Assembly (NCBI RefSeq): GCF_009547075.1
Contig: NZ_WIPH01000001.1
Span: forward strand, 1 to 64,000
DNA: 64,000 nt
From: Gluconobacter aidae
GTDB lineage: Bacteria; Pseudomonadota; Alphaproteobacteria; Acetobacterales; Acetobacteraceae
Direction of reading: 5' to 3'
A program made the position numbers and the translations under genes. Below are positions 16,270 through 26,452 of this stretch, piece by piece; positions within the stretch are counted from its first letter, which is position 1, and each line of letters starts with the position of its first letter. The notes beneath the pieces are model-generated. The model was not told the DNA's origin. It did not search any database and was given only the letters and a program-made list of their open reading frames with translations.

Positions 16270-17460
16270 ATGGACATCAGCGCGTCACCAGGTATCGCGG
16301 ACGGGCCGGTCTACACACATCAGGCTGTGCGGCTGGACAGCGGTCTCGATCTGGAATGTGGCGTGCATCTGGCGCCGCTGGAGGTCGCCTACCGCACTTA
16401 CGGTACGCTGTCACCGGCGCGGGACAATGCGATCCTGGTCTGTCACGCCCTGACGGGCGATCAGTATCTGGCGGAACGTAATCCCCTGACCGGCAAACCG
16501 GGCTGGTGGAGCAGGATGGTGGGGCCGGGGCTTCCGATTGATACGGATCGTTATTTTGTCGTGTGCTCCAACGTGCTTGGTGGCTGCATGGGCACGACGG
16601 GGCCCCGGTCGATCTGCACGGAGACGGGAAAGGCATGGGACAGCGAGTTCCCGCCAATTACCATGCACGATATCGTGGCGGCTCAGGCAAAGCTGATCGA
16701 CCATCTGGGCGTCGGCCGTCTTTTCGCAGTCATCGGGGGTTCGATGGGAGGAATGCAGGCGCTGACCTGGGCCGCGGACTTCCCGGACCGCGTGTTCGCC
16801 GCAATGCCGATCGCAACGTCTCCTTTTCATTCAGCCCAGAACATCGCGTTCAATGAAGTCAGTCGGCAGGCCATCTTCGCCGATCCAGACTGGCATGACG
16901 GCCATTACAGGGATTTTGGGGCCATTCCCGCCCGCGGGCTGGGTGTTGCGCGCATGATGGCGCATATCACCTATCTGTCCGAGGAAGCTCTCAGCCGTAA
17001 GTTCGGACGACGGGTCCGGCATGACGCAGCAACCGCGGTGCCAGCGTCCAGCAGCCCGTCGCTGTTCGGGGAAATGTTCGAAGTCGAAAGCTATCTGCGC
17101 CATCAGGGCTCATCGTTCGTGCGTCGCTTTGATGCCAATTCCTATCTGACGATTACGCGCGCGATGGACTATTTCGATCTGGCCGCAGAACATGACGGCG
17201 ATCTGGCCAATCCGTTCCGGAAATCGCAGACCCGTTTCTGTGTCGTGTCGTTCAGTTCGGACTGGCTCTTCCCGACCTCCCAGTCCCGTCTTCTGGTGCG
17301 GGCGCTCAACCGGGCAGGGGCGAACGTCTCTTTCGTGGAAATCGAGAGTGACCGCGGGCATGACGCCTTTCTGCTGGAGGAGCCGGATTTCGACCGGACC
17401 ATCCGGGGGTTCATCGCGGGTGCGGCCGAACATGCGGCTCTTAAGGCGGGAGAACGCTGA
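16270..17460 (+). CDS. metX: Homoserine O-acyltransferase (MetX type)
   Basis: MetX acylates L-homoserine from acetyl-CoA (succinyl-CoA in some proteobacterial members) as the first committed step to methionine. The 396-residue alpha/beta-hydrolase has the nucleophile elbow GGSMGG with Ser158, the oxyanion segment CHALTGDQY, the [11 protein letters not shown] motif, and the C-terminal His in [11 protein letters not shown]. It overlaps metW by 1 nt (TGATG), the conserved metX-metW pair of alpha- and betaproteobacteria. Which acyl donor it uses cannot be read from these motifs. Confidence 0.93.
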   Translation: MDISASPGIADGPVYTHQAVRLDSGLDLECGVHLAPLEVAYRTYGTLSPARDNAILVCHALTGDQYLAERNPLTGKPGWWSRMVGPGLPIDTDRYFVVCSNVLGGCMGTTGPRSICTETGKAWDSEFPPITMHDIVAAQAKLIDHLGVGRLFAVIGGSMGGMQALTWAADFPDRVFAAMPIATSPFHSAQNIAFNEVSRQAIFADPDWHDGHYRDFGAIPARGLGVARMMAHITYLSEEALSRKFGRRVRHDAATAVPASSSPSLFGEMFEVESYLRHQGSSFVRRFDANSYLTITRAMDYFDLAAEHDGDLANPFRKSQTRFCVVSFSSDWLFPTSQSRLLVRALNRAGANVSFVEIESDRGHDAFLLEEPDFDRTIRGFIAGAAEHAALKAGER

Positions 17461-18065
17461 TGCGCGTGGACCAGCGGCTCATTGCCGAAATGATTGCGCC
17501 CCGTGCCCGTGTCCTCGATGTCGGAAGCGGGGATGGCACCCTGATCGACTATCTGTACCGCACGCGGTCCTGCGATGCGCGGGGGATCGAGATCGACATG
17601 CAGAACGTGACGCAGTCCGTCGCGCACGGCCTGCCGGTCATGCATGGAGACGCCGATCACGATCTGGCGGACTATCCCGACGACACCTTCGATTACGTTG
17701 TGCTGCAAAGAACGCTTCAGGCCGTCGAACGCCCGCGCGAGGTCCTGAGGCAGATGCTCAGGATCGGGCGCCACGCCATTGTATCCTTTCCCAATTTCGG
17801 TCACTGGCGGCTGAGGCTTCAGCTTCTGACGACGGGGCGGATGCCGATGACGCCCGTGTGGAATACGCCCTGGTATTCCACACCCAATATTCATCCCTGC
17901 ACGATCCGGGACTTTCTCCTGCTCTGCGAGGAAGAGGGTTATGTCATTCAGCAATGGCTGGCGATCGATGAAGATGGCGCCCGGGCTCCGTGGCGTCGCT
18001 CCATCCGTCTGGCCAACCTGTTCGGTGAACAGGCCATGTTCCTGCTCAGGCGTGCGGGACACTGA
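17460..18065 (+). CDS. metW: MetW, methionine biosynthesis methyltransferase-like protein
   Basis: The 201-residue product is a small class I SAM-methyltransferase fold: VLDVGSGDGTLIDYL (residues about 19-33) is motif I, GIEIDMQNV the acidic loop, and YVVLQRTLQAV motif IV. FPNFGHWRLRLQLL and TPWYSTPNIHPCTIRDF are typical of MetW. It is known to act with MetX, and in several bacteria MetX activity depends on it. The 1-nt overlap with metX points to matched production. Confidence 0.92.
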   Translation: MRVDQRLIAEMIAPRARVLDVGSGDGTLIDYLYRTRSCDARGIEIDMQNVTQSVAHGLPVMHGDADHDLADYPDDTFDYVVLQRTLQAVERPREVLRQMLRIGRHAIVSFPNFGHWRLRLQLLTTGRMPMTPVWNTPWYSTPNIHPCTIRDFLLLCEEEGYVIQQWLAIDEDGARAPWRRSIRLANLFGEQAMFLLRRAGH

Positions 18066-18194
18066 CAGCGCTATTTTGATGGGACCGTTTTCATATTTCG
18101 CAACCTTCACTCCGCGGTACGGTTAAACCTTGAAGCCGGAGTCTGCTTTTCGCAGGGGCCCGGTTGATAACCGTCAGAGTGGAGTTGCCGATTC

Positions 18195-18803
18195 ATGAGC
18201 GAAATTCTTCAGGCCATCGCATCCCGGCGCGCGACCAAGTATTTTGATCCGGAATATCAGATCCCCGAGGCCGAACTGACGGCGATCCTGGAAGCCGCCC
18301 GTCATGCTCCCACCGCATTCAATATCCAGAATTACCGCTTTCTGGTCGTGCGGGACCGGGAGCAGCGCCGTCGTATCCGCGCCGCAGCCTGGGATCAGCC
18401 GCAGGTCGAGGACTGTGCCGCGCTGATTGTCATGTGCGCTGACATCAAGGCCTGGGAGAAAGATCCGGCCCGCTACTGGAAAGATGCGCCCGAGTCCGTG
18501 CGCGAGGGCTATGTCGGCATGATTCATTCCTATTACGCAGGACGTGAGCAGGTGCAGCGGGACGAGGGGATCCGTTCCTGTGGTCTTGCGGCCTATGCGC
18601 TCATGATGGCAGCAGCGGCACATGGTCTTCAGACCTGTCCCATGGATGGTTTCGACTTTGCTCAGGTTGGGGAGATCATCAATCTTCCAGCAGATCATGA
18701 AATTGTGATGTTCGTCGCGCTTGGGCGTGAGGCATCATCGCCTCAGTCCCGTGGTGGGTTTTTGCCTCTTGATGCAGTGGTTCAGTACGACTGCTTCTCC
18801 TGA
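18195..18803 (+). CDS. Nitroreductase family FMN protein
   Basis: The 202-residue protein has the NfsB/NfnB-like fold. The N-terminal IASRRATKYFDPE and ILEAARHAPTAFNIQNYRFLVV carry the Arg and Ser/Asn-type FMN phosphate and ring contacts, and the C-terminal SCGLAAYALMMAAAAHGLQT, DGFDF and VALGREA complete the flavin site. Members reduce nitro compounds, quinones or flavins with NAD(P)H as dimers. The gene stands alone, 130 bp after metW. The physiological substrate is unknown. Confidence 0.85.
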   Translation: MSEILQAIASRRATKYFDPEYQIPEAELTAILEAARHAPTAFNIQNYRFLVVRDREQRRRIRAAAWDQPQVEDCAALIVMCADIKAWEKDPARYWKDAPESVREGYVGMIHSYYAGREQVQRDEGIRSCGLAAYALMMAAAAHGLQTCPMDGFDFAQVGEIINLPADHEIVMFVALGREASSPQSRGGFLPLDAVVQYDCFS

Positions 18804-18858
18804 TTGCAAAATCTTAAGAAATAGCAATGGCTTTTTTCAGGTAAGGCTCCCTGTCTCC

Positions 18859-18887
18859 TTGCAATGGGACAACTGTTGTCCTACATC
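18859..18887 (+). promoter_or_regulatory. Candidate helicase promoter with perfect operator-like dyad in the spacer
   Basis: TTGCAA (18859-18864) and TACATC (18882-18887) are 17 nt apart. The spacer contains GGACAACTGTTGTCC (18867-18881), a perfect 7-1-7 inverted repeat that ends directly against the -10. Transcription from here gives a leader of about 210 nt before the DEAD-box gene at 19102. Nothing else was recognised between 18804 and 19101. Confidence 0.4.
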
Positions 18888-19101
18888 CCACGGGCACTTC
18901 AGGGCCAGTCCGCTGAAGTGTGATGATGACTTCATAACTTGCCAGTTCTGCTCTGGCCGGCCCTGTCTGAGGCCCGGTTTGCAGGTGAGGCAGGGTGGAA
19001 ATGGGGTCGTTTGCCATAAATGTCTGCGGCCAGTTGCTCAGGCAGGGGATATAACGGTGCGGTTGCCTGAGCATGACCTTGCCGTCTCAAAGGAGAGGTC
19101 C

Positions 19102-20397
19102 ATGACCAGTTTCGCCGAACTCAAGCTTGCCGAGCCAATTCAGAAAGCTCTCGCGGAAGAAGGCTACACCACGCCGACCCCGATTCAGGCAGGTGCCATT
19201 CCTTATCTGCTCGAAGGTCGCGATCTCCTTGGTCTGGCCCAGACCGGCACAGGTAAGACTGCCGCATTCGCGCTCCCTATCCTGAACCATATCTTCACGA
19301 ATCGTCGCTCCGCGCCACCGAAGGGCGTCCGTGCCCTGGTTCTTGCGCCCACGCGTGAACTGGCCTCGCAGATCGGCGAGAGCTTTGCCGCTTATGCGCG
19401 GCACATGAAGTTCTCCTATGCGGTCGTTTTCGGTGGGGTCGGGCAGGGGCGCCAGATCGAAGCCACCCGTCGCGGTGTGGACGTGTTGGTGGCTGCGCCA
19501 GGTCGTCTGCTTGATCTGATCGGGCAGAAGTATATTGATCTCTCCACTCTGGAAATCCTCGTTCTCGATGAGGCCGACCGGATGCTGGACATGGGTTTCG
19601 TGCGCGATATCCAGCGCATCATGGCCCTGCTTCCCAAGCAGCGTCAGACCCTGTTGTTCTCGGCAACCATGCCTCCGTCCATCAGCGATCTGGCCCATTC
19701 GCTTCTGAAAAACCCGGCCACTGTTCAGGTCACGCCTGAATCGAGTACGGTTGATCGTATCAATCAGGCTGTCATGTTCGTTGATTCGGGCAGCAAGAAA
19801 GATGCGGCTCTCATGCTGCTGGAAAGCCCGAGCGTTGCCCGGGCTGTGGTTTTCACGCTGATGAAGCATGAAGCCAACAAGGTTGCCGAGTTCCTGAACA
19901 AGAACGGGATCCGCGCGGAAGCCATCCACGGCAACAAGTCTCAGGGCGCCCGCGAGCGCGCCATGGCCGGTTTCCGCAGTGGCGCCATCAAGGCGCTGGT
20001 TGCAACCGACATTGCGGCCCGTGGTATCGATGTGGATGAGGTCAGCCACGTCTTCAACTACGATCTGCCGAATGTGCCGGAATCCTATGTCCACCGTATC
20101 GGCCGCACGGCCCGGGCGGGACGTGAGGGTTGTGCGGTTTCTCTGTGTGACGCTGAACAGCGCGCATGGCTCAAGGATATTGAGAAGAAGATCGGCAAGC
20201 CCATTCCGGTTGTGACGGATCATCCCTTCCATTCCGAAGAAGCCCGCCTGTCCACGCAGCGTCCGCCGGTTCTGGGCGGTGGTCGTGGCGGTGGTGGCGG
20301 CGGACGCCGTCGTTCGGGACCGCCCTCGGGTGGTCGTCCAGGTGGTGGCCGTGGTGGCGCCCCTGGTCGTGCTGGTCCCCGCCCAGGGGTGCGCTGA
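19102..20397 (+). CDS. rhlE: DEAD-box ATP-dependent RNA helicase, RhlE-like
   Basis: The 431-residue enzyme has all core motifs: Q motif (FAELKLAEPIQKAL, TPIQ), motif I AQTGTGKT, Ia PTRELA, II DEAD, III SAT, V VATDIAARGID and VI HRIGRTARAGR. It unwinds short RNA duplexes with ATP in ribosome assembly, mRNA decay or cold adaptation. After about residue 395 the tail is Gly/Arg-rich (RGGGGGGRRRSG), an RNA-binding extension typical of RhlE relatives. The start at 19102 follows AGGAGAGG; the frame stays open upstream, but that part is leader. The long leader and possible operator suggest regulation. Assignment to RhlE rather than another DEAD subfamily is probable, not certain. Confidence 0.9.
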   Translation: MTSFAELKLAEPIQKALAEEGYTTPTPIQAGAIPYLLEGRDLLGLAQTGTGKTAAFALPILNHIFTNRRSAPPKGVRALVLAPTRELASQIGESFAAYARHMKFSYAVVFGGVGQGRQIEATRRGVDVLVAAPGRLLDLIGQKYIDLSTLEILVLDEADRMLDMGFVRDIQRIMALLPKQRQTLLFSATMPPSISDLAHSLLKNPATVQVTPESSTVDRINQAVMFVDSGSKKDAALMLLESPSVARAVVFTLMKHEANKVAEFLNKNGIRAEAIHGNKSQGARERAMAGFRSGAIKALVATDIAARGIDVDEVSHVFNYDLPNVPESYVHRIGRTARAGREGCAVSLCDAEQRAWLKDIEKKIGKPIPVVTDHPFHSEEARLSTQRPPVLGGGRGGGGGGRRRSGPPSGGRPGGGRGGAPGRAGPRPGVR

Positions 20398-20417
20398 TCT
20401 CAGTCAAACGCATACTG

Positions 20418-20454
20418 AAAAGGCCGCCTCTGCAAATGCAGGGACGGCCTTTTT
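20418..20454 (+). terminator. Rho-independent terminator of the DEAD-box helicase gene
   Basis: AAAAGGCCG (20418-20426) pairs with CGGCCTTTTT (20445-20454), with a run of T at the 3' side, 21 nt after the helicase stop. Confidence 0.85.
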
Positions 20455-20532
20455 GCATTCCAGGCTGACAGCACGCAGCAAAATGATGCCGCCCCGAGGG
20501 CGGCGGTGTGTTCGGAGTTTTTTACGGGAATG

Positions 20533-20622
20533 TGGTGGAGAGGGTGGGATTCGAACCCACGATACGCTCTCACGTATGGCGGTTTTCAAGACCGCTGCCT
20601 TAAACCACTCGGCCACCTCTCC
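20533..20622 (-). tRNA. tRNA-Ser (anticodon TGA)
   Basis: The 90-nt gene folds with acceptor GGAGAGG/CCTCTCC, a D-arm with GCCGAGTGG, an anticodon stem-loop GGTCTTGAAAACC with anticodon TGA, a long class II variable arm (ATACGTGAGAGCGTAT) and GTTCGAATC in the T-arm. CCA is encoded. It reads UCN serine codons, chiefly UCA. It lies opposite to the genes on both sides. Confidence 0.95.
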
Positions 20623-20839
20623 ATCCGGCAGGCTTCATTTCTGAAGGATTCTGCCTGGATCGGATGCTTCATGCGACGGGAAACTTCTGCCGTCAAGGGC
20701 TCGTGTTACATAGGGGTGAGGGGCTTACTTTTTGAAACGCAGAAGGGGGCGGTCAGCAACATTGAAACGTGTCATTTAGAGGCGTATGGAGGCGTTTTGT
20801 GCGTCTCCGGCTGCCATAACCTCCAAGGATATGACGTCC

Positions 20840-21370
20840 ATGACGATCTTTCGTCCCGCTGCTTTTCTTCCTGTCATCGCTGCCCTCGGTCTGGTGGTGG
20901 CTCCTCTGGCGGCTTCTGCCGAGGGGCATCATGGGTCTGACGGTCATCGTCCCCCGCCGGGCGGCGCGCCCTATGGCGGCCCGGGTTTCATGATTCCGCC
21001 CATCCCGCCTGGCATCACGCTGACCACGGCGCAGAAGGCAAAGCTCAAGACTATTTTTGAGAAAGCTCATCAGGATGAGCGTGCGCTGCGCCTTGAAGGA
21101 CGGGCCATCGAGGGCAAGATCCACGATGCTCTCAGTGTGGCTGGTGATCTGGATCGCACCGCGCTGGCGGATCTGGCCAGGCAGGAGGACGAGGTCAAGG
21201 CCAAGGCTTCCGCGCTTCATCTCGACACCATGGAGCAGCTTCACGATCTGCTGACCCCGGCTCAGCGCCAGCAGGCCAAGGAGACCATGGACAAGATCAA
21301 GGCGCTCCATGAGCAGATGAAAGCCCTGATGGGTCCGCCGCCGGAGGGCGATCCGGACGATATGCCCTGA
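20840..21370 (+). CDS. Spy/CpxP-like periplasmic protein with LTxxQ motif
   Basis: The 176-residue product starts with a signal peptide (about 1-24, VVAPLAASA before EG), then a His/Gly/Pro-rich stretch (HHGSDGHRPPPGGAPYGGPG), then a helical domain with two LTxxQ-type motifs, LTTAQKAKL and LTPAQRQQA. Proteins of this group (Spy, CpxP, CnrX/ZraP relatives) are periplasmic chaperones or metal-responsive sensors. The His-rich segment near the N-terminus could bind metal. ATG 20840 is chosen because AAGGA (20825-20829) is 10 nt away; ATG 20831 would be only 1 nt from it. It stands alone before ffh. Confidence 0.75.
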   Translation: MTIFRPAAFLPVIAALGLVVAPLAASAEGHHGSDGHRPPPGGAPYGGPGFMIPPIPPGITLTTAQKAKLKTIFEKAHQDERALRLEGRAIEGKIHDALSVAGDLDRTALADLARQEDEVKAKASALHLDTMEQLHDLLTPAQRQQAKETMDKIKALHEQMKALMGPPPEGDPDDMP

Positions 21371-21438
21371 AAACTGCTGCTTTCCCGTCTGTCACTTGAC
21401 GCTTCGGCGGCAAGGGGATAGACGGGCTCTGTTTCCGG

Positions 21439-21477
21439 ACACGCCACCTCGCGAAGACTCGCGCAGTGGCGTGTTTC
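21439..21477 (+). terminator. Terminator-like hairpin before ffh
   Basis: ACACGCCAC (21439-21447) and GTGGCGTGT (21466-21474) form a perfect 9-bp stem followed by TTTCTGTTT. It likely ends the Spy-like transcript; ffh begins 22 nt later. Confidence 0.65.
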
Positions 21478-21498
21478 TGTTTGCTTTAAGGTGACCCG

Positions 21499-22926
21499 TT
21501 GTTCGAACAACTCTCAGGCAAGATGTCCGGTGTCCTCGATGGGCTTTCCAGGAACGGAAAGCTCTCGGAGGCTGATGTCACCGAGGCCATGCGTGAAGTG
21601 CGTCTCGCCATGCTGGAGGCGGACGTTGCGCTGCCTGTGGTGCGGGACTTCGTCAACAAGGTCCGTGAGCGCTCTGTCGGGCAGGAAGTGCTGGAAAGCG
21701 TTTCTCCCGGTCAGGCCGTCGCCAAGATCGTCAATGACGCGCTGATCGACGCGCTTGGCGGGGCAGGGGCTGTGCCGCTGAACCTGTCCGCCAATCCGCC
21801 GGTTCCGGTGCTGATGGTGGGTCTACAGGGTTCGGGCAAGACCACGACGTCTGGCAAGATTGCTCTGCGTCTGTCCGGTCGTGAGAACAAAAAAGTCCTT
21901 CTGGCCAGTCTGGACGTCCAGCGTCCGGCTGCGCAGCTCCAGCTCCAGCAATTGGCCGAGCGCGTCAACGCCAAGACAGGTCGTGTTCAGGCCCTGCCGA
22001 TCATCGCCGGGCAGTCTCCCGTTCAGATTGCAAAGCGTGCGCTCGAGACGGGACGTCTTGAGGGCTATGACGTCGTCATCCTCGATACGGCCGGCCGTCT
22101 GTCGATCGACGAGGCGCTGATGGATGAAGTGCGGGAAATCCGCACGCTCACCAAGCCGGCCGAGACGCTGCTGGTCGTTGACGCGATGACCGGTCAGGAC
22201 GCTGTGAACACGGCCAAGGCCTTTAACGAGGCTGTCGGCATCACCGGCGTTGTCATGAGCCGTATGGATGGTGATGCCCGCGGTGGCGCGGCCCTGTCCA
22301 TGAAGGCCATTACGGGTGCGCCGATCAAGCTGACAGGTTCGGGTGAGAACCTCGAAGCGCTTGAAGAATTCCATCCCGAGCGTGTCGCGGGCCGTATCCT
22401 CGGCCTGGGTGACGTGGCCGGGCTGGTGGAACGTGCAGCCGAAACCCTCGATCACGAGGAAGGCGAGCGCGTCGCCAAGAAGATGCTCGCGGGCAAGTTC
22501 GATCTGGATGACTATGTGTCCCAGATCAACCAGATCAACCGCATGGGCTCGATTTCCAGCATTCTCGGTATGATGCCGGGGATGGGAAAGATCAAGGATA
22601 TGCTGGGCGACAAGGAGCTCGATACGTCGATCTTCAAGCGTCACAAGGCCATCATTTCCTCGATGACGAAGCAGGAGCGCAAGACGCCCGAGATCATCAA
22701 GGCGTCCCGCAAGAAGCGCATCGCGGCAGGCTCGGGAACCACGGTTCCGGAGATCAACCGTCTGCTCAAGCAGTTCAACGACATGTCCACCATGATGAAA
22801 CGCATCAGCAAGATGGGCCTTGGCGGCCTGATGCGCGGCATGGGTGGTGCAGGAGGTCTGGCGGATCTGATGAAGGGCATGGGTGGCCCCGGGGGAAAGC
22901 CCGGTGGACGCCCGCCTTTCGCCTGA
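21499..22926 (+). CDS. ffh: Signal recognition particle protein Ffh
   Basis: Ffh binds signal peptides of nascent membrane proteins and, with 4.5S RNA, docks ribosomes on FtsY. The 475-residue protein has the N-domain helices ([20 protein letters not shown]), the G-domain P-loop [13 protein letters not shown] (about 108-120), DVQRPAA, DTAGR and [10 protein letters not shown], and the Met-rich M-domain with [16 protein letters not shown], ending in a Gly/Met-rich tail. The start codon is TTG at 21499 with AAGGTGA upstream; the protein then begins [12 protein letters not shown], as expected of the family. It is the first gene of a run to rplS. Confidence 0.96.
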   Translation: MFEQLSGKMSGVLDGLSRNGKLSEADVTEAMREVRLAMLEADVALPVVRDFVNKVRERSVGQEVLESVSPGQAVAKIVNDALIDALGGAGAVPLNLSANPPVPVLMVGLQGSGKTTTSGKIALRLSGRENKKVLLASLDVQRPAAQLQLQQLAERVNAKTGRVQALPIIAGQSPVQIAKRALETGRLEGYDVVILDTAGRLSIDEALMDEVREIRTLTKPAETLLVVDAMTGQDAVNTAKAFNEAVGITGVVMSRMDGDARGGAALSMKAITGAPIKLTGSGENLEALEEFHPERVAGRILGLGDVAGLVERAAETLDHEEGERVAKKMLAGKFDLDDYVSQINQINRMGSISSILGMMPGMGKIKDMLGDKELDTSIFKRHKAIISSMTKQERKTPEIIKASRKKRIAAGSGTTVPEINRLLKQFNDMSTMMKRISKMGLGGLMRGMGGAGGLADLMKGMGGPGGKPGGRPPFA

Positions 22927-22966
22927 TCCGTCCCGTTTTTACAAGTCTGTCTCTCAGGAGTATTTC

Positions 22967-23314
22967 ATGAGCCTCAAGATCCGCCTTGCACGTGCAGGTG
23001 CCAAGAAGCGTCCTTACTACCACATCGTTGTTGCCGACAGCCGCAGCCCGCGCGATGGCCGTTTCATCGAGAAAGTTGGTTCCTACAACCCGATGCTGCC
23101 GGCCGATCATGCCGATCGTATCCGTCTGGTTGACGAGCGTATCAAGCACTGGCTGTCCAACGGCGCCCTCGCTACGGACCGTGTTGCCCGTTTCCTCGGC
23201 AACGCTGGCCTGGCTCCGAAGCCGACTTACAACGAACAGCCGAAGAAGTCCGCTCCGAAGGCGAAAGCTCAGGAGCGCGCCAAGGCCGCTGCCGCCGCTG
23301 CTGCCGCGGCCTGA
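22967..23314 (+). CDS. rpsP: 30S ribosomal protein S16
   Basis: The 115-residue protein has the S16 core ([52 protein letters not shown]) and a C-terminal Lys/Ala extension of about 30 residues ending in an alanine run, common in alphaproteobacterial S16. It binds 16S rRNA early in 30S assembly. CAGGAG (22955-22960) lies 6 nt before ATG 22967. It belongs to the conserved rpsP-rimM-trmD-rplS operon. Confidence 0.97.
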   Translation: MSLKIRLARAGAKKRPYYHIVVADSRSPRDGRFIEKVGSYNPMLPADHADRIRLVDERIKHWLSNGALATDRVARFLGNAGLAPKPTYNEQPKKSAPKAKAQERAKAAAAAAAAA

Positions 23315-23342
23315 TTGAGCTGCTTTTCAGGAAGTTCGAGAC

Positions 23343-23885
23343 GTGCCCCGCTTCAACCCTGACAGTGATGTCCTGATTGCTACCGTCGGTCGCCCGCACG
23401 GTGTTCGCGGTCTGGTGCATCTTCATGCTGCCACCGACGATCCGGCTTCGGTCGAGACGCTGGGCGCGCTGCATGATGCGCAGGGCAGGGCGTGGACGGC
23501 CCGCTGGATTTCGGCAGGCGTGGCTGCACTGACGGATGCCGACGGACAGGATCTTCCTGACCGTACGGCAGCCGAACGTCTGGTCAATGCGAAGCTGTAT
23601 GTTCCGCGTGCAGTCCTGCCCGAGACCGGAGATGACGAGTTCTATCATGCCGACCTGATCGGTATGACGGCTGTCTCCGAAGGCGGAGATGTCCTGGGAA
23701 CGGTTTCGGTCGTTCACGATTACGGCGCGGGCGTCAGCCTCGAAGTGGATCGTGGTCTGATCGTGCCGTTCACGCTGGCCTGCGTGCCCCGCGTGGACCT
23801 TGCAAAACGGGAAGTGGTTCTCATCCCGCCCGTTGAAGTCGAGGTCGAGGGAGATCTGGCTGGCGAGGTCCAGGTGCGGGCATGA
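23343..23885 (+). CDS. rimM: 16S rRNA processing protein RimM
   Basis: RimM helps maturation of the 30S head and binds S19. The 180-residue product has the N-terminal beta-barrel ([20 protein letters not shown]) and the C-terminal PRC-barrel ([40 protein letters not shown]). Translation starts at GTG 23343, with AGGAAG 8 nt upstream. The end overlaps trmD by 4 nt (ATGA). Confidence 0.94.
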   Translation: MPRFNPDSDVLIATVGRPHGVRGLVHLHAATDDPASVETLGALHDAQGRAWTARWISAGVAALTDADGQDLPDRTAAERLVNAKLYVPRAVLPETGDDEFYHADLIGMTAVSEGGDVLGTVSVVHDYGAGVSLEVDRGLIVPFTLACVPRVDLAKREVVLIPPVEVEVEGDLAGEVQVRA

Positions 23886-24586
23886 ACTGGCGCGCGGACA
23901 TCCTGACCCTTTTCCCCGACATGTTCCCGGGGCCGCTGGGGTTCTCCCTTGCGGGCCGGGCACTGGAGCGGGGGATCTGGTCCTGCGAGGCGCACGATCT
24001 GCGCCAGCATGGACTGGGGCGTCACCGGGCCGTGGACGACACGCCGTTCGGAGGCGGAGCCGGCATGGTGATGCGGGCGGACGTTCTGGATACGGCCCTC
24101 TCGGCGCTTCCCGCGCTGGATGGTCGTCCGGTTGTCTACCCGACGCCACGGGGCAAGCGCATGTCGCATGAAGATGCGGAGCGCCTGTCGTCCGGTGCGG
24201 GGGTCGTCGTTCTCTGTGGCCGTTTCGAAGGGGTGGACGAGCGCGTTCTGGAAAAGCACGATATCGAACAGCTTTGCATGGGCGATGTCGTGCTGTCAGG
24301 TGGGGAAATTCCCGCCCTGACTCTTCTGGATGCGTGCGTCCGCCTTCTTCCCGGCGTCATGGGATCGGATGTCAGCGGTCAGGACGAAAGCTTCGCCGAC
24401 GGGCTTCTTGAATATCCACAATACACCAAGCCGGCAGTGTGGGACGGGCGGGACGTGCCCGACATTCTTCTCTCCGGCAATCATGGTGCCATCGCCCGCT
24501 GGCGCCATGAACAGTCAATCGCCGTCACGAAGGCGCGCCGCCCGGACCTCTGGGATGCGTATCTGGCACGACAGCAGGTCCATTGA
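23882..24586 (+). CDS. trmD: tRNA (guanine37-N1)-methyltransferase
   Basis: TrmD methylates G37 of tRNAs reading CNN codons and so prevents frameshifting. The 234-residue SPOUT enzyme shows [11 protein letters not shown] at the N-terminus, [17 protein letters not shown], and the trefoil-knot SAM site in [24 protein letters not shown] and [20 protein letters not shown]. The C-terminal [19 protein letters not shown] and ARWRHEQSI are typical. It overlaps rimM by 4 nt. Confidence 0.97.
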   Translation: MNWRADILTLFPDMFPGPLGFSLAGRALERGIWSCEAHDLRQHGLGRHRAVDDTPFGGGAGMVMRADVLDTALSALPALDGRPVVYPTPRGKRMSHEDAERLSSGAGVVVLCGRFEGVDERVLEKHDIEQLCMGDVVLSGGEIPALTLLDACVRLLPGVMGSDVSGQDESFADGLLEYPQYTKPAVWDGRDVPDILLSGNHGAIARWRHEQSIAVTKARRPDLWDAYLARQQVH

Positions 24587-24610
24587 AGTTTTGTTTTCAG
24601 GAGTTTGGTC

Positions 24611-25003
24611 ATGAACATTATCCAGCAGTATGAGGCGCGCGAAATCGAGCGTCTTTCCGGCGTCCGCGCTGTTCCCGAGTTCATTGCAGGTGACACGGTC
24701 CGCGTTGGCGTCCGCGTTGTCGAAGGCACACGTGAGCGTGTGCAGAACTTCGAAGGCGTTGTCATCGCCCGTTCCAACAAGGGCCTGAACAGCAACTTCA
24801 CGGTTCGCAAGATCTCCAACGGTGAAGGCGTGGAGCGTGTGTTCCCGCTCTACGCACCGTCGATCGCCAGCATCGAAGTGGTGCGTCGCGGTAAGGTCCG
24901 TCGCGCGAAGCTGTATTACCTGCGTGGCCGTTCGGGCAAGTCCGCCCGTATTGCCGAGCGTCCCCGCGATCTGCCGAAGGCGGACAGCAAGGCCGCTTCC
25001 TAA
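24611..25003 (+). CDS. rplS: 50S ribosomal protein L19
   Basis: L19 sits at the 30S-50S interface. The 130-residue protein has [53 protein letters not shown] and [22 protein letters not shown] 24611 has AGGAG 7 nt before it; a TTG two codons upstream is less likely. It is the last ribosomal gene; leuC starts 22 nt after its stop, so read-through is plausible. Confidence 0.97.
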   Translation: MNIIQQYEAREIERLSGVRAVPEFIAGDTVRVGVRVVEGTRERVQNFEGVVIARSNKGLNSNFTVRKISNGEGVERVFPLYAPSIASIEVVRRGKVRRAKLYYLRGRSGKSARIAERPRDLPKADSKAAS

Positions 25004-25024
25004 ACCGTTCGGAGTAGAGACAGG

Positions 25025-26452
25025 ATGCCCGTTACCAATTCGCCCAGAACCCTTTTTGACAAGATCTGGGACGATCATGTCGTCGAACGTCTCGAAGACG
25101 GGACGTGCATCCTCTACATCGACCGCCACCTCGTTCACGAGGTAACAAGTCCGCAGGCTTTCGAAGGTCTGCGGCTGTCCGGGCGGCGCGTACGTCGCCC
25201 GGATGCCACGGTGGCCGTGGTGGACCACAACGTCCCCACGTCCGACCGTTCCAAGCCGATCGAGGAGCCGGAAAGCCGCCTCCAGATCGAAACGCTTGAG
25301 AAGAACGTCGCCGAGTTTGGCGTTCCCTATTTCCCGTTGCGCTCCGCCTCTCAGGGTATCGTGCATGTTGTCGGGCCTGAGCAGGGCATTTCCCTGCCCG
25401 GCATGACGATCGTCTGTGGCGACAGCCACACCTCCACGCATGGTGCGCTCGGTTCGCTGGCGTTCGGCATTGGCACGTCCGAAGTCGAGCACGTGCTGGC
25501 GACCCAGACGATCCTGCAGAAGCCCGCGAAGAACATGCGTGTCTCCGTCGAGGGCAAGGTCGGTCCCGGCGTGACGGCGAAAGACATCATGCTGGCCATC
25601 ATCGGCCGGATCGGTACCGCTGGCGGGACCGGGCATGTCATTGAGTTTGCGGGCTCCGCCATCCGCGATCTGGACATGGCCGGTCGCATGACGCTGTGCA
25701 ACATGTCCATCGAAGCCGGTGCGCGTGCTGGCCTGGTGGCACCTGATGAGACGACCTTCACCTATGTGAAGGGCCGTCCGTTTGCACCGAAAGGCGAGGC
25801 GTTCGAGCAGGCCTGCGACTACTGGCGGAGCCTGGCTTCTGACGATGGTGCCTATTTCGATACGGAAGTCACGCTCGCCGCTGAAGAAATCGTCCCCTCC
25901 ATCACCTGGGGTACAAGCCCGCAGGATGTACTGCCGATTACAGGTTCCGTGCCGTCTTCGTCAGACGTGGCAGACCCTGCCCGTGCTGCCCAGATCCAAC
26001 GCGCATTGGACTATATGGGCCTTGAAGCCGGGCAGATGATCGCCGGCACTCCTGTGGATGTGGTCTTCATCGGCTCCTGCACGAACAGCCGTTTGGAAGA
26101 CCTGCGCGCTGCTGCGGACGTGGTGCGCGGACGGCATGTCGCGGAAGGCGTTCGCGCCATGATCGTGCCGGGCTCCGGTCTGGTGAAGCATGCGGCCGAA
26201 GCCGAGGGGCTGGACAAGGTGTTTCTTGATGCCGGTTTTGAGTGGCGTGAGGCGGGATGCTCGATGTGTCTGGGGATGAACCCGGACCGTTTGACGCCAG
26301 GCCAGCGTTGCGCTTCCACATCCAACCGCAATTTCGAGGGGCGTCAGGGCCCGGGTGGTCGGACGCACCTGTGTTCGCCTGCCATGGCGGCGGCGGCGGC
26401 TGTCACGGGGCGTCTGTGCGATGTGCGTGAACTGGTGAAGGAGACCGTCTGA
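25025..26452 (+). CDS. leuC: 3-isopropylmalate dehydratase large subunit
   Basis: LeuC with LeuD isomerises 2- to 3-isopropylmalate in leucine synthesis through a [4Fe-4S] cluster. The 475-residue length is normal. The aconitase-family motifs are [35 protein letters not shown] (first cluster Cys) and [20 protein letters not shown] (the other two Cys), followed by [16 protein letters not shown]. It overlaps leuD by 1 nt. Confidence 0.97.
   Translation: MPVTNSPRTLFDKIWDDHVVERLEDGTCILYIDRHLVHEVTSPQAFEGLRLSGRRVRRPDATVAVVDHNVPTSDRSKPIEEPESRLQIETLEKNVAEFGVPYFPLRSASQGIVHVVGPEQGISLPGMTIVCGDSHTSTHGALGSLAFGIGTSEVEHVLATQTILQKPAKNMRVSVEGKVGPGVTAKDIMLAIIGRIGTAGGTGHVIEFAGSAIRDLDMAGRMTLCNMSIEAGARAGLVAPDETTFTYVKGRPFAPKGEAFEQACDYWRSLASDDGAYFDTEVTLAAEEIVPSITWGTSPQDVLPITGSVPSSSDVADPARAAQIQRALDYMGLEAGQMIAGTPVDVVFIGSCTNSRLEDLRAAADVVRGRHVAEGVRAMIVPGSGLVKHAAEAEGLDKVFLDAGFEWREAGCSMCLGMNPDRLTPGQRCASTSNRNFEGRQGPGGRTHLCSPAMAAAAAVTGRLCDVRELVKETV

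Noticed and set aside
17169-18110. 313-codon leftward frame opposite metX and metW
   Set aside because: Shadow of well-supported genes, with no motif of its own.
18721-19101. Upstream extension of the DEAD-box helicase
   Set aside because: The helicase family starts at MTSFAELKL, with a strong ribosome-binding site; the extension overlaps the nitroreductase gene and carries promoter-like signals.
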